Source: Eretmocerus hayati
Taxonomy: Eukaryota; Arthropoda; Insecta; Hymenoptera; Aphelinidae
Length of the DNA: 64,000 bases
Assembly (NCBI GenBank): GCA_029851415.1
Contig: CM056744.1
Coordinates: 91,561,907 to 91,625,906 of the forward strand
Direction of reading: 5' to 3'
A program made the position numbers and the translations under genes. Numbering within the stretch: position 1 is the stretch's first letter; the number at the start of each line of letters is the position of its first letter. Below are positions 22,231 through 33,904 of the stretch, one piece after another. The notes beneath the pieces were generated by a model, which had not been told where the DNA came from, made no database searches, and saw only the letters and a program-made list of their open reading frames with translations.

Positions 22231-25200
22231 CATCTAAACGACTGCAGGGTGCGAAATTAGAAAGTATAACGCAATCGTTAAGTTGCGTAAAATTGGGACA
22301 CAGAAATACGCAAGCTTAGGTAAATGAAAAATGTTCATAACTGCAAGCTTTGAAATTGGTCGGTGGGCCGGGCGGAATTTGCAAAACAGCGAGAAGAGGG
22401 ATGACCGAAGCTCAGTTTTCGATAAACGATGCGTACGATTGAGATCCGAGCAACGACACAGCAAGGCCTCCCTATCCTATATTCAAAATGTTCGCCGGTA
22501 TAGCAGAGCTGATCTAACCATTTCCGGAGTTCGATGACCTGATTTATAAATTGATGGCAATCCACGGTCCACTTTTCGCACCTACGCACTTGAGAGCTTG
22601 CAGGTGTAGTTTTTCTAGTGTAATTTTGTAAAGTTAAGACTCTTCTGTGTAATGTTGAATCTACCATAATCCATTTAGCTTCTCCAAAGAGTAAATGCAT
22701 ATCGGGAATGGTAGTTTTTCCGGATATAAGATGGATGGAGCTTTGAAAAATCACGCATTCATTGTGGGAAAGGTATCAGATGATCTGACTACAACATTCG
22801 CTATCAATTTTTCGGCTTGTTCCGGGGGATAATTCGAATTGCAGACTATCAATTGCAATCACTTTCATCTTTGATCGTTTGCACCCATATCCGACTGGAA
22901 TTGACCTGTCATATCTTACTTTGGAGATATTGAAATATTTTCCCGAATGAAGTAAATACTACATTGAAAAATATTCAAGGAATTCCGAAAAGCTCTTACG
23001 AGCTTGAACGTGTTCCATTGAGTGCCCTTCATTATAGATCAGGAACAAATCACTCATGAATAATAAGTTATTGAGACATGATAGTGACCTCACTTTGATT
23101 TGGATGAGATCATGGGATATTTTATGGATGATAATGAAGATATTTGATTCAAAAACTGACACAGGGTTGTAGTCAGTCGATCAGTCCTATCTCTGATTGC
23201 ACCACTTTCCAGGAAGTACGCGTTGCACATACTTTGGACAGAACCTGTTAGTTTGCTTGCACTAAACTTACGTCGTAGCGTCTAGAGTTTGTCAAGTTTG
23301 TGCCAATTAGCTTTCCTACGGCTTTGCTGCATCAGCAGTTCTGCCAGCGTTATGTGCAACGCAACAGAAGTGGCAATGTCTTCTTGACTAGGTAATTCAA
23401 TGCTATCGTGATTGGATCTTCAATATTTTTGTGCATCTCTTACAAAGTTTTAGATCAGATTCGTCAATACTCGAAATAATTTTTGCACATTATTTAAACT
23501 TGATTGATATCCTTCGTGGGGAACGATGATGTGCCTGGCTCATCCTTGGCCCCTGAAAACTATGCTGTAAAGCTCCAGCGGACTTATTGTTACGCGTCTC
23601 GCAGTAAGGTCACCAGTAAGGTCATCAGTACCACAACCAGACCATCATAATGCATTTCTGGAGACATAATTTTCGTCTCAGAAAAAGGCCTCCAAACATC
23701 GCTGAAATTTTTCAGCGTGTAAGAGTCGTAAATGATGAATTATATTCTCCCAATATCATACGCTACGTCACACACTCGCGGCCATAGAAAAATATCTAAC
23801 CCCATTCCTATCAACAAATTTCCAATCACAAAATAATCAGAAATGCATATTTCAAAAGCTCAGTGTCGCAGAGCGCGGGAAATTTGAAATATCTCATCCA
23901 ATCATATTGCCAGCAAAGCTTCGTTGTCATTCCATAGAAAGGGAAGACGAGTATGTACATCTGTACAAATTTGAATTTTCAGAACGTAATATAGCGAGAG
24001 ACAGGTACTCGTGTGGGCTTGCCAAGAGTCAAGGAAGCTGAGCGAAGTTTTGAACGGAGCTTTTTCATGGTCGTATAGCAGAGTGCGAGTCGACACGAAG
24101 CTTTTACATATAACCCACTAGTGATACGTAAGTGTACAACGTCGAGCGGACACGAACGCCCGCATTAATTGGGTTCGGGCATTTCACTCGCCGTTGAGCG
24201 AATCCAGCCTATCTTTGCCCATTAGCGCCCCTGTTACAATTTCGAGCAGAATCCATTTCTGACAAGTAGTTTCGCCAAGTCCGTATAGCAAATCTCGTAT
24301 TCTGGCGTTCTGAGCATCCAAAATTGATGATATTCACTTTTTTTCCAACGAAAACCGCCATAGAAAATTGACAATATTCCATTTTCATTACGTAGACTAC
24401 ATTTTCTTGAGATTTTATGATCAAAATCTGAAATTTGGTGCTCCCAGACACGTGAGTATTGCGTGAGCGACGGTGACGCGAGAAAATGATGAAACGGCTC
24501 TGATCGTAGAGCGCTCTTTTTGGATCGCTAATGCATTTTCATTGCTTTCACTTTGCGAGTCGGTCTCGTCCAATTGAGCTTTTTGGCCACCCGGCTCGAA
24601 ATTGTGAATGAACTATTGATTGAATAACGATGATATTGTACCGGAAATTACCCAACTCTATGCCAAATACTTGCGAGCTTGCGAATGACCATATTATAGA
24701 CTTGTGTGCATTATACATAGCTTCAGTGGGAGAGCTTTGGCAAACGTTGCGGTTCGGGCCAACATAACTCAAAGTTGCAAGAATCGAAATTTGGATACTA
24801 ATAATATCGTCATTACTCGTATTCAGCATCATCGAGCCAATAACCCGATTACAGTATGCGTCGAATTTCACACCATAACATTTTATTGAGTTGAAAATGC
24901 GCAGAAATTTTGACAGAGATGGAGTTGAACGAATTGTCGGAAAATTTTAATCGCAGATGGTTAGGAAAGTACATATGTACATATGCACGAAAAAGCAAAA
25001 CAAGCATCTAAATTTAAATGTTCTCTAGCCTGTCATCTCGAGTCTTGGAATGAAGTTTGCCGGAGACGCGACAACCCGCCACTCGTCGTCAACGCGGGGG
25101 AAAACATTCAGTTTATAAACAGAAACCGTTTACCGTTGAAGGATGCCGAATGATCATACGGAAGCATCGCGACAACTCGACCATTCCATCACTAAGAATA

Positions 25201-25377
25201 AGATGATCGAGCAACTACACTGAGCTGAAAATAAATGAAAATGATTCTTTCAACGTTGCTTAATGGCGAGCAGCCTCAAATTACTTTATTTTTGTTAATT
25301 ATTCAATATTATGACTTTGAATGAGCTTTTAGCTACGATTGCTCGAGTTTCCACGTGAATTCATTTACAGTAGAACC
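22231..25377. other. Intergenic, no supported gene
   Basis: Frames up to 139 codons (22335-22754, minus) have no domains, promoter or splice partners that could be seen. Confidence 0.4.
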
Positions 25378-26254
25378 TCTCTTAGCGGCCACCTCTCAAA
25401 AGCGGCCACCTCCCTTAGCGGCCGAAAATTCAAGGTCCCGGCAGAATTTTATTGAGTCTTATGGACGTAAAACCTCCCAATAGCAGCCTCTCTGTATAGT
25501 GGCCACCTCTTCTAACGGCCGGGTTTTCTCAGTCCCGAGAGTACCTTTCATATGTAAATTGAACCTCCGAAAAGCGGCCACCATATTTCAATGGTATTTC
25601 CAATATTCCTGTTGTTTTGTTACTATACTATTTATATCAATTCCATATGACGATAGAGGTTCTGATGAGGATTGTAACACGTAAAGACATTCTGCATATT
25701 GTCCCAATCAGAGAGTGATAAAGATGAGAATGGAGATGTAGCAGAGGAGGATCAAAAACCAAAACCAACCTCGGAAGATGGTCTGAGTGAGGCTCTGAGC
25801 CATATGAATGAATAGGAAGAGTTTTATGTGAACCGCAATCATCTCGATGGATGGACATCGATATGTGATTTGTAATTAAAATTGGGTGATGATTTGATGA
25901 AAAGGACTCAAATACAAACCTTAATCTCGAATTTTTTCATGACAAATAGCGTTCAAAGTTTCTAATAGATAAATAACGAATTTATACTTCATTCATGATT
26001 GCATATGACATCGGATACAGTAGTATATTCGATATTTCTCTATTTTTCTGAGGCTCTGTAACTTGCTTTGATTCGATGGAATCATCTGACTGATTATTGT
26101 TTACTTCAGATATGGAGCTGATATGAAAAGTATTGACTTTTAGGAACGAGTCTTTTCCCTGTCGGAACTATCGAAACCTCCCAAAAACGGCCACCTCCCT
26201 TAACGGCCAATTTTTCCCGGTCCCGCAGGGTGGCCGCTAAGAGAGGTTTTACTG
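25378..26254 (+). mobile_element. Internally deleted pogo/Tigger-type transposon
   Basis: Ends CAGTAGAACCTCTCTTAGCG and CGCTAAGAGAGGTTTTACTG are inverted repeats with one mismatch in the terminal block, flanked by TA on both sides (25376-25377, 26255-26256). Subterminal GCGGCCACCTC motifs repeat at least five times. Around 25640-25860 broken plus-strand frames give SDEDCNT and KPTSEDGLSEALSHMNE-like acidic segments resembling the C-terminal tail of Tigger-type transposases. The DDE core is absent. Confidence 0.85.
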
Positions 26255-27559
26255 TATCATTCTTTCGTGATACGGTAGATTCTTCAAAAAGGTATCTGAG
26301 AAAACAATCGCATATGTCAAGTATCGATCAATTTCGAGAATGCACGCGCAAGCTCGTCCGCAACCTCTAACATTTCACAAGCACGAACAAAGCAAGAGGT
26401 AAAGTTGGGTTTTTTGTGATAAAAATTACAGAATCAGCTTCGAATCACTTTTGAAAATTTTCCCTCATACTTTTCTTCGTGACTTGCGTGTCTTACATCA
26501 GAAATGCATTGTGTCTGTGGTCAATCGAGATTTTACAATTAAAGCTTTCGATTGGCGGGTATTGAAGTATATTTGAACGTCTCTGGTCAAAGCAATGGGT
26601 GTTCACAGTCGTATTCCAAAGTACAAACCCCTATGGAGTAACTTTGGACCAGTGAGAGTGAAATCAAGGTGAGAACTCTCAATAATGACATGCTTTACTG
26701 CCTAAAATTCATTTTCATATGCTGAGAATTCGCTTGACTATGCTTCTAGTATCATTAAGGCTCTCTTGTGTCATGGCGAATCTCTTGGAAAAGATTTTTG
26801 AACCTCCTGGAGCTAATCAGTAGTTCCAAAATTACCCCGTTCGGTTTCCAGAAAAAACCTAATTCTCCTCGATTCTCTGAAGTGTTCCAAAGTCACCCTG
26901 GTTTGCAAAAAAAAGACACCTCCATTTCAGTTTTTACACTACAAAATTAAATCGAGGTGGAAAACACCAATATAACGATGGAATTGTCAAGGTATTGGTA
27001 TGGTTCAGTGGAATCTAGCGCCATTACCCTGGATTCGGGCTGGGAGTGCTCGGAGGAGACTGATTTTTTGGAGTAATTCATTCGTCTCAAGACTATTCTT
27101 GAAGAAAAGTTCTTCATAAACGAACACGCAGATGATCGAGGCTTCTATAGCCGATTCAAAATATTGTCCATGCATGCCACTCACAAGCAAAACTTGGACT
27201 AGAACTGCAGAGCAACGTGTTTTTTCGTCCGCAAAATTATACGAAATTTTCGTTGCTTGTTCCAAAGTCCACCCGGCTGTTCCAAGTTACCCCGGTTGAC
27301 GGTACTTTTGAAGTTTTTGTAAATTTTGCATCGCCTGTCATTTCGAGACGAGTCATTAGCTGTGTGATACTGAATGCATATGTAGATGCATAAGATTTAT
27401 GAAATGATTGGCAGCATATCTGTCTAGCTTTGGAAGAATCTACTTTCCCTGTCCTCTTCGCCCCAAAGAAACGTATTGACTCTGGTAAAAGAACTTTTTA
27501 TCTCGAAAGTACTCAAAGTAAAGTGTACCAACTTACGCTCTCGACTAGGGCTCAGTAAG
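26255..27559. other. Repeat-rich intergenic sequence
   Basis: TTCCAAAGT and TTACCCC motifs recur (26616, 26826, 26885, 27260, 27279) and the stretch ends TTACCCCGGTTGACGGTAC at about 27287-27305, like the right end of the 11884/46110 element family. This is probably a diverged relative, but a matching left end was not found. Confidence 0.4.
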
Positions 27560-28035
27560 TATAGCAAAGCCGCAAGCACGAGCCTCAAGATTGAGATTCC
27601 TCGGCATTCTTGGCGGTCACGTCTCGCAAAATTGCTCAAACATCTCGAGCCAAAAGTTTCGCAAGTTACCGCACGCTGAGGGGGGAAGACTTGACCCGGG
27701 CGATCATCTCGCGCCGGCCGCGTGCGTGCACGAGCAAAACAGACACCTGGTGCATCACGGGCTGCCCCCTCATGTTCTGTACACATACACACATTTGTGA
27801 ATCTACTCTGATGCTTGTCGTATGCAGGCAACCTTTGAATCTCGCGACTTTGAAGATTTTGAGGCCAATGCTAAGAGCGGACTCTGCTCGCGCTGCTCTG
27901 ATGATTTATCCACACTCCTCCCGAGCTATCACTCCGCAAGCTTACCTATACAAAGCCGGAAAAGAGCGTAGAGAAATTTCGATTAGAAGATTGGCGGGTG
28001 ATCAAGCTTTCATTGAGGCTCGTGCTTCGGTTCAA
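27560..28035. promoter_or_regulatory. CpG-dense block, possible promoter or GC-rich repeat
   Basis: Locally GC- and CpG-rich (notably 27660-27740) against AT-rich surroundings. A 15 bp string AAGCACGAGCCTCAA (about 27574) recurs inverted near 28016, bounding the block. Overlapping frames on both strands (135 and 151 codons) follow from GC-rich composition and show no domain. It could be a promoter of an unseen gene or a repeat unit. Confidence 0.3.
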
Positions 28036-30219
28036 TTCAAAGATTTCCAAGTGCTTAAGAGCTAGATTTGCAGATTGGAGAAATCTAATGGTAGGACTAC
28101 TGGATTGACATCTCTATTGGATGCTATAATTTAATTGATTGATGGATTCTCCGGTGAAGAATTATTTCGTGAATTGATTGGAGGACTAATAACACCTCTC
28201 CGAATTCATTCTGATGGATATGCTTCTGCAAGGCAAAGGTGCGTCTATAAAATTATGAAACAATGTTGATTGAGAAAATTTTCTGAAATCTGTTTGGTTG
28301 TAGAATCAGAATGATGAATATTGTTCAAATTGAACCTCTGTCTTCTGCAATTTTAGAAAATTGCCAAATTACTTAGACTTGTGGAACAAACACAAAATAT
28401 CAACAATCCGTGATCGTGTTTTTATCGGGTTTTCTGCAATATCTCAAAAGTGGATCATTTTATCAGAAAATCTGTGAATTATAAAAGTTTCTTCAAAAAT
28501 CTATGATGATATACCAGAAAGGCATATGAGCAATGTTGCATGGCAAAATAATCGTTCGTCAGCGAAATATTCAGCGCAATCCAATTTCGTAATCGGGCTA
28601 TGAGAATCTTGAATCATTCTCAACATAGAACGTATCCATGCAAGAGAAGATCTAACTCGTATGAATGAAATGTGAGTCTTTATTCGGTGCTTGTGGAAAT
28701 TCTGAAATAGATGATACCCAAGATACAGTATGATACTTGTCAAAGCTTTGTAATGATCCAGAATGTTTGAAAGAACCACCGCTCGATCTGTACAAGAGCT
28801 TAATGCAAGAACCGTGTTGCTATTAAGATTCCAAATTATACAAAAGGGAGGGGTTAAGCAAGTGCACATTAGAATTTGCAGTTGACCCGCGCACTTTCCA
28901 TTTCCGCTGAATTTTCGATGACCCAATTTTTTTTCACATCAGATTACTGGGACAGACTTCCCTGACGATGCAACAACACAATCCTCATGGTCCAAATCAT
29001 ATATAGCCACGAAACTCTATCAGGATAAAATACATCATCAATCAACGAGTTTGACAAATCAGTGTGAGAACTGTCAATAAGCGACTCAGGCATCCATCAT
29101 TGCCTACCTAAATATAAAACCACCTTCAATGATCATAGCATATTTTCTCACCAAATTTCGAGTTCAAATAAAAAATTCTGTCTACCTTGCATCTTACGAT
29201 AACAAACTTTGGTGCCATATTATAGCGATGTTAAAATTGAACATCGATTGGGTCTAGCAGTTGCTTGTTCAGCGACGATTTTGCAGACCAGCAGAATTAT
29301 ACTAGAGGGACCGACCCAAATGCTATTTTCAAGTCTACCATCTCTTTCTCGCTGAAACTTATGCTTTTACTCGTTACTTTAGGCGATTCGCAGTAGTTCG
29401 ATCGTTTGCTCCATAAATTCATCGTCGCGCTTGCACGCGCGAGTAGTAGCAACGCAGAGCATATGTATTTTCGACGGCTCTCCGACTATTTTGTCTCTCG
29501 ATGCATCGTTACATATCTTCCCGTTGCGATTCTCTGTGGAGATTTGTGATATGATCTTTAGTAAGCTGTAGACTCTATGCCATCTGGATGCTTTAAAGTG
29601 ATGCTCTCGAGAAAGAGTTTGCTAGTAAAGAAAAAAAAAACGTTGATAGACAATTTTATATGAGTACTTCCGTTGAAACTTCGTGTATATTTGAAGGTCG
29701 AAAAAGTGCCAAGCTGAATCTCACTTCGGAAAATTCTAAGATGTATCTTTCAACTTTCCCAAACATATGAATATGAAGTAAAAATTAACTCACGCATGAA
29801 TATAAAAATCCTCACTCATCGGTACCATGTGAATAACACGGATAACGCAGTAGTATGACAGGGAATCTGGCATTTTGAGCAGGACACGGAAGCTGGATCT
29901 CACGATGAAATCGGCTGAGCTACAATCTCGAGGTTTTGACATTTCTATTTAGCCATCAGATACTTTGAAAACAACTCATTAGAATCTCTGTAATCTTGCG
30001 TTGGATCACAATAGTAAAACACGGAACTGACCGAAAAATTGGGTAAAATCCATTTTTTTCGATACTTTCGGGCATGGAAATGTTGCGCTTGACTAACTTC
30101 TGAAAAGATGTAGAGTGGAGACGAGAGGTTTGGGACGAGGCGAGTTCAATTTTATCGAGGGAAACAGAGTGAGTAAAATTTTAAGTAAAATTGTGCCACA
30201 AAATGCTCGCCGTGCAGAC
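28036..30219. other. Intergenic, no supported gene
   Basis: A 141-codon minus-strand frame (28501-28926) has no recognisable domain. Confidence 0.4.
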
Positions 30220-30356
30220 AAAATAGTACATTAAGCAACATGGGCGAAAAGGAAGATTCCCGCACGAGTGTCCGGAAAGGCTGCGAGAAAGTTACTTTCT
30301 CGCGCGGTTCCGGACACGAGTGCAGGAACTTTCGCCCGCGTTGCTTATACTATTTT
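30220..30356. mobile_element. Foldback MITE
   Basis: The left arm (AAAATAGTA, GCAACATGGGCGAAA, CGCACGAGTGTCCGGAA) is mirrored by the right arm (TTCCGGACACGAGTGC, TTTCGCCCGCGTTGC, TACTATTTT) around the near-palindrome GCGAGAAAGTTACTTTCTCG. A diverged relative with the same centre (GTGAGAAAGTTACTTTCTCG) and GCGTTGCATAAAGTAGTATT end lies at about 31195-31350. Confidence 0.75.
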
Positions 30357-30741
30357 ATGCAACCTGTGCGGAAAACTGTGCCTCCACGACTTTTAAAACA
30401 ATTGGCGGACTTGAATGAAATGATAACAATTATTATAATCTATACTGAGTTGATTTAATTGAAATAAGTATCCTTTAAACCAATAAGTATTCTGAAAATC
30501 AAATGACAAAAAGGTATATATTGCCGAGTACCTTGATCTAATACAAATCAATGGTATTTAAGGATGTCAACTGACCTCCAAAATGAATTCAATTATTTTC
30601 TTGTAGTGAGAGATGGACTTTTGTTATAAGTTTTTTTTTAACTGGAACAATGTTGTCACCATTCCAAATAATGCGTCAGAGCCGCTTGTTTGACAAACTG
30701 TTCATAGAAGTCGGCAGTAGGGAACGGGCGACCGGGCTGCA

Positions 30742-30783
30742 GGGGGCGAAGCCCCCGCCGGAGGGTTCGGGGGCGGAGCCCCC
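30742..30783. other. Two adjacent GC-rich hairpins
   Basis: GGGGGC-GAA-GCCCCC (30742-30756) and GGGGGC-GGA-GCCCCC (30769-30783) form twin 6 bp stems with three-base loops, 12 bp apart, in otherwise AT-rich DNA. No gene is associated with them. They may be a GC-rich end of a Helitron-like or other repeat. Confidence 0.7.
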
Positions 30784-30956
30784 CGACTGAAATAAAATTC
30801 TGAAAATGTATCAAAAAAAACCTCTTGCTCATATCGCGTATTACCTCGTTGCTCAAAAATATCGCCGAATTTCGAAAGATTCAATTTTGATAATTCATCC
30901 AACTATGTATAGTGATGATCAGTCATCTAAATACATTTGAGAATGTGGTTTTTAAA

Positions 30957-30960
<4 letters not shown>

Positions 30961-31003
<43 letters not shown>
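30961..31003. repeat. (TA)n microsatellite
   Basis: A pure TA dinucleotide run of 43 bp. Confidence 0.98.
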
Positions 31004-31005
<2 letters not shown>

Positions 31006-31194
31006 AGTGAGAGTATTTTTCAAGTAAAGATAAAAATATAGTTCATATGAAACAATAAGTTATCGAAGGGTTGGAATCCGCCTACTAGAAACAGATTGAC
31101 ATGCAAGGTTGACTCATTGATTTTTTTCTAAGTTTTCAATTCCCTATGAGAATTTCGATGAATTCATTTTCGCACAGATTTCATTTTCTCACTA

Positions 31195-31350
31195 TGATTT
31201 GTCAAACATAGTGAGAAAGTTACTTTCTCGCACACTTAGCCGTGCGATAATGACTTTCTGCATTTCTTTCGGCACGGGTACCTTGCATAGAAAGTTGACT
31301 TTTCGCACAATTTTACGCACAGCGTTGCATAAAGTAGTATTTCGACACTT
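31195..31350. repeat. Diverged relative of the 30220 foldback element
   Basis: Shares GAGAAAGTTACTTTCTCGCA and the terminal GCGTTGCATAAAGTAGTATT with the element 0.9 kb upstream. The arms no longer pair well. Confidence 0.5.
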
Positions 31351-33801
31351 GTAGCAGTGAGATTTTGTGCTCGATACCATTATATTTACTCATCCGCCCC
31401 GATCCTTCACTAGCCCTACCGTGGCGCTTCACACCCACTAAGTCCGAAAAAATGAAAAAACACAGGACACTGGACCGACATTTTGACCCCTTTTTCGATA
31501 ATAATTTTCTTTGGCAATCCTGATAGAAAAACTAATGATTGAGCCAAAAAAAAACATCCGAAAATTTAAGGGTTTGTACAAGCAGGCATCCATTTTCCTA
31601 AGTTTCCGCGGAACTGCTCTACAAATCTTAAAATTTTCGGCTGTCATGATTGACTATTCCGCTGATGAGTGTTTCTACTCACAAGAAGTGGTCTAACCTT
31701 GCGGAACACAGATCTTGATGAAACTCTGGGAATCATCTTGTTTTGGTGGAAAATGAAGGTACCTCTATAAAGGTTTAATCCCATGGGCCTCCTATCCTCA
31801 GATACAGCTATGGAGATCAGCATTGCCGATATAGGCTCATGTTGGAAAGTCGTATATATAGATATATTGTCAGTACTAGATTGTCGAAAATTAGAAAAAA
31901 ACTTGTTCGACTTGAGAGGGAACCAGCTTCTGGTAGAAGTATGAAACCATCTTGCATTCGTCTGATATCTTTGGATAGGTAATGCAGAAGATGCTCGATC
32001 TAGGTAGTCAAAAACAATAGCATCAGTTTCTAAAACCACTTATGGTATAGACTGATCTAAAGATTTTCAACACGTTCACTGCGATGGGCCGATTCTCGCA
32101 AGCACGGCCTCTGCTTCGTCCTATCCGTACTATCACGCACTATACTGACTGTCAGAATTCATGCTGAAGTAAACATAGTTGAATTTGAATCATTGATTCC
32201 ATACGCTGAGAAGATTCAAAAAACGTCGATGAACCGCTGCGTAAAATCAGTCTTGGCAATCTATCAGAGAATTATAGCGCGCCCAAAGCATTGTATGCCT
32301 GAAGCAGATATTAATAAGCAGGTCCTTCCAGAGGCTGATGATATTGATTTTGACGATTTGATCGGTATTGTTGATCATTCTCGTGAAGTTATCCGGCACC
32401 ATAGAATATTTTCGGGTCCTACCAGTGGAAGCCACAAAAATCCATGGACGTACTGTAAACAGATGCCAAACTGATGATTTTCCAAAAGGTTTGGCTTTCG
32501 AAAGTGTTGAAACGCACATTTGTACTTTTCTCGCGATCTAGACCGACATCGCGATTTCGCCTTCGCAGTGGAAGTGTTAAGCAATGGCACTCATTATGGG
32601 CAATAAATTCTCTGAAACATCATAGTAAGAACCGCATTGGGAATAGCTTCGATATCCTATTAAAAAATGATTCGTATGTGAAAAATGCGGGTATCCTAAT
32701 TCACGTAGTGCAACACGCGGCATCATTCATAGAGTTCAATAAAATTATACCAAAATACAGTGACAGGTTAGAGCTAACAGTAAGAGGAATGAAATCCATG
32801 TCAACTGTACGATTCGCCATTGATACCAACATCGATGAAATCGTTTTTAAGAAATATTTGTGTACTAGAGGTTGGCATCACCAGGAACAACTCGCAAGCT
32901 CGAGCTTTTGAAGACCATCATATCGAACCTCACTACTGTCGAATAACAACAAGACAACAAATCATTCGGAGGTGGAGGCTACTCTAAAGCTAATCCGGCG
33001 CTATCGAGAGGATGGAGTCTCTAAAATTATCCCCCAAGGAGGAACTAAGAGTCACGCATCGCCACTATAGCCAACTCACTGCTACAATCAAAATAATTCA
33101 GCTTGGCACATTTTGTGAAGCCAGTGCGCCTATCTCAGAGGCTTTGCAGATTTATTACTCATTTTTTTCGCTCACCTCTAACTAATTTTACGCTAAATAC
33201 CTTCACGCAAGATATGGTCACGAGTTTCTCACTTGCGGTGCTTCCGATTTCTACCACCAATACAAAAATTTCAAAGATAATTCAGAACAATCAGGACTTA
33301 CAGAAATTGTATGGAAGATTTTGCCGATCTCATGACTTGTGATTGGCGTCTCGAAGCATTGAAAGCTTTCAGAAAGATCGAAAGAGAGAGCGCAAATTCT
33401 AAAATCAGCCACGGTAATTCTGCTTCTGCTCATCCGCCAGTGTTCACCAGCTGCTGACGCATGAGCTCATTCACACGGAGGTAGGTATAGCATGATCGAT
33501 TCTTTGCGCGGCTGTTCGAGCTTTTGCAGTTACCGCAAGCTCGGGCTTTTCCACGGTACGAGTCTGTGCTTGTAGTCACGTTCTTTGAGGTGATGCAGAC
33601 TGATGTCGATTAGTTAGTTTTCTACTATGATATTGCAGTCACTCTGTGAGATTATTGTGTTCCATGTCAATCAATTTTACTATCATTAAAATTTGAAAAA
33701 TTGATGAATCAGACGAAGAAGACACGATTTTTGAACCTTTGAAATTATACCCAAATTTTTTCTACAGTTCTATACCCCTCTCGAATACAAAAACTCAGAC
33801 A
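31351..33801. other. Intergenic, no supported gene
   Basis: Frames of 93-145 codons (31644-32039 minus, 32193-32474 plus, 32474-32911 plus) were inspected. The two plus-strand frames abut and are the best candidates for a decayed coding sequence, but no domain could be named. Confidence 0.35.
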
Positions 33802-33904
33802 CAGTGGATTCTGTTGATATTGGGCACCCTCGGTTCCGAAGAAACGAGCCCAATTTTGTCAGCTGACCAAGTTACGGAGGTGCCCAATTTAACAGGATTC
33901 ACTG
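33802..33904. mobile_element. Short pogo-like MITE
   Basis: CAGTGGATTCTGTTGATATT and the inverted end TAACAGGATTCACTG, each next to GGGCACC/GGTGCCC blocks, form terminal repeats of about 26 bp. A TA follows the right end (33905-33906); the left flank is CA. Confidence 0.65.

Noticed and set aside
32193..32911. Two abutting plus-strand frames of 93 and 145 codons as a decayed gene
   Set aside because: No domain, splice sites or promoter recognised; left as a note in the intergenic entry.
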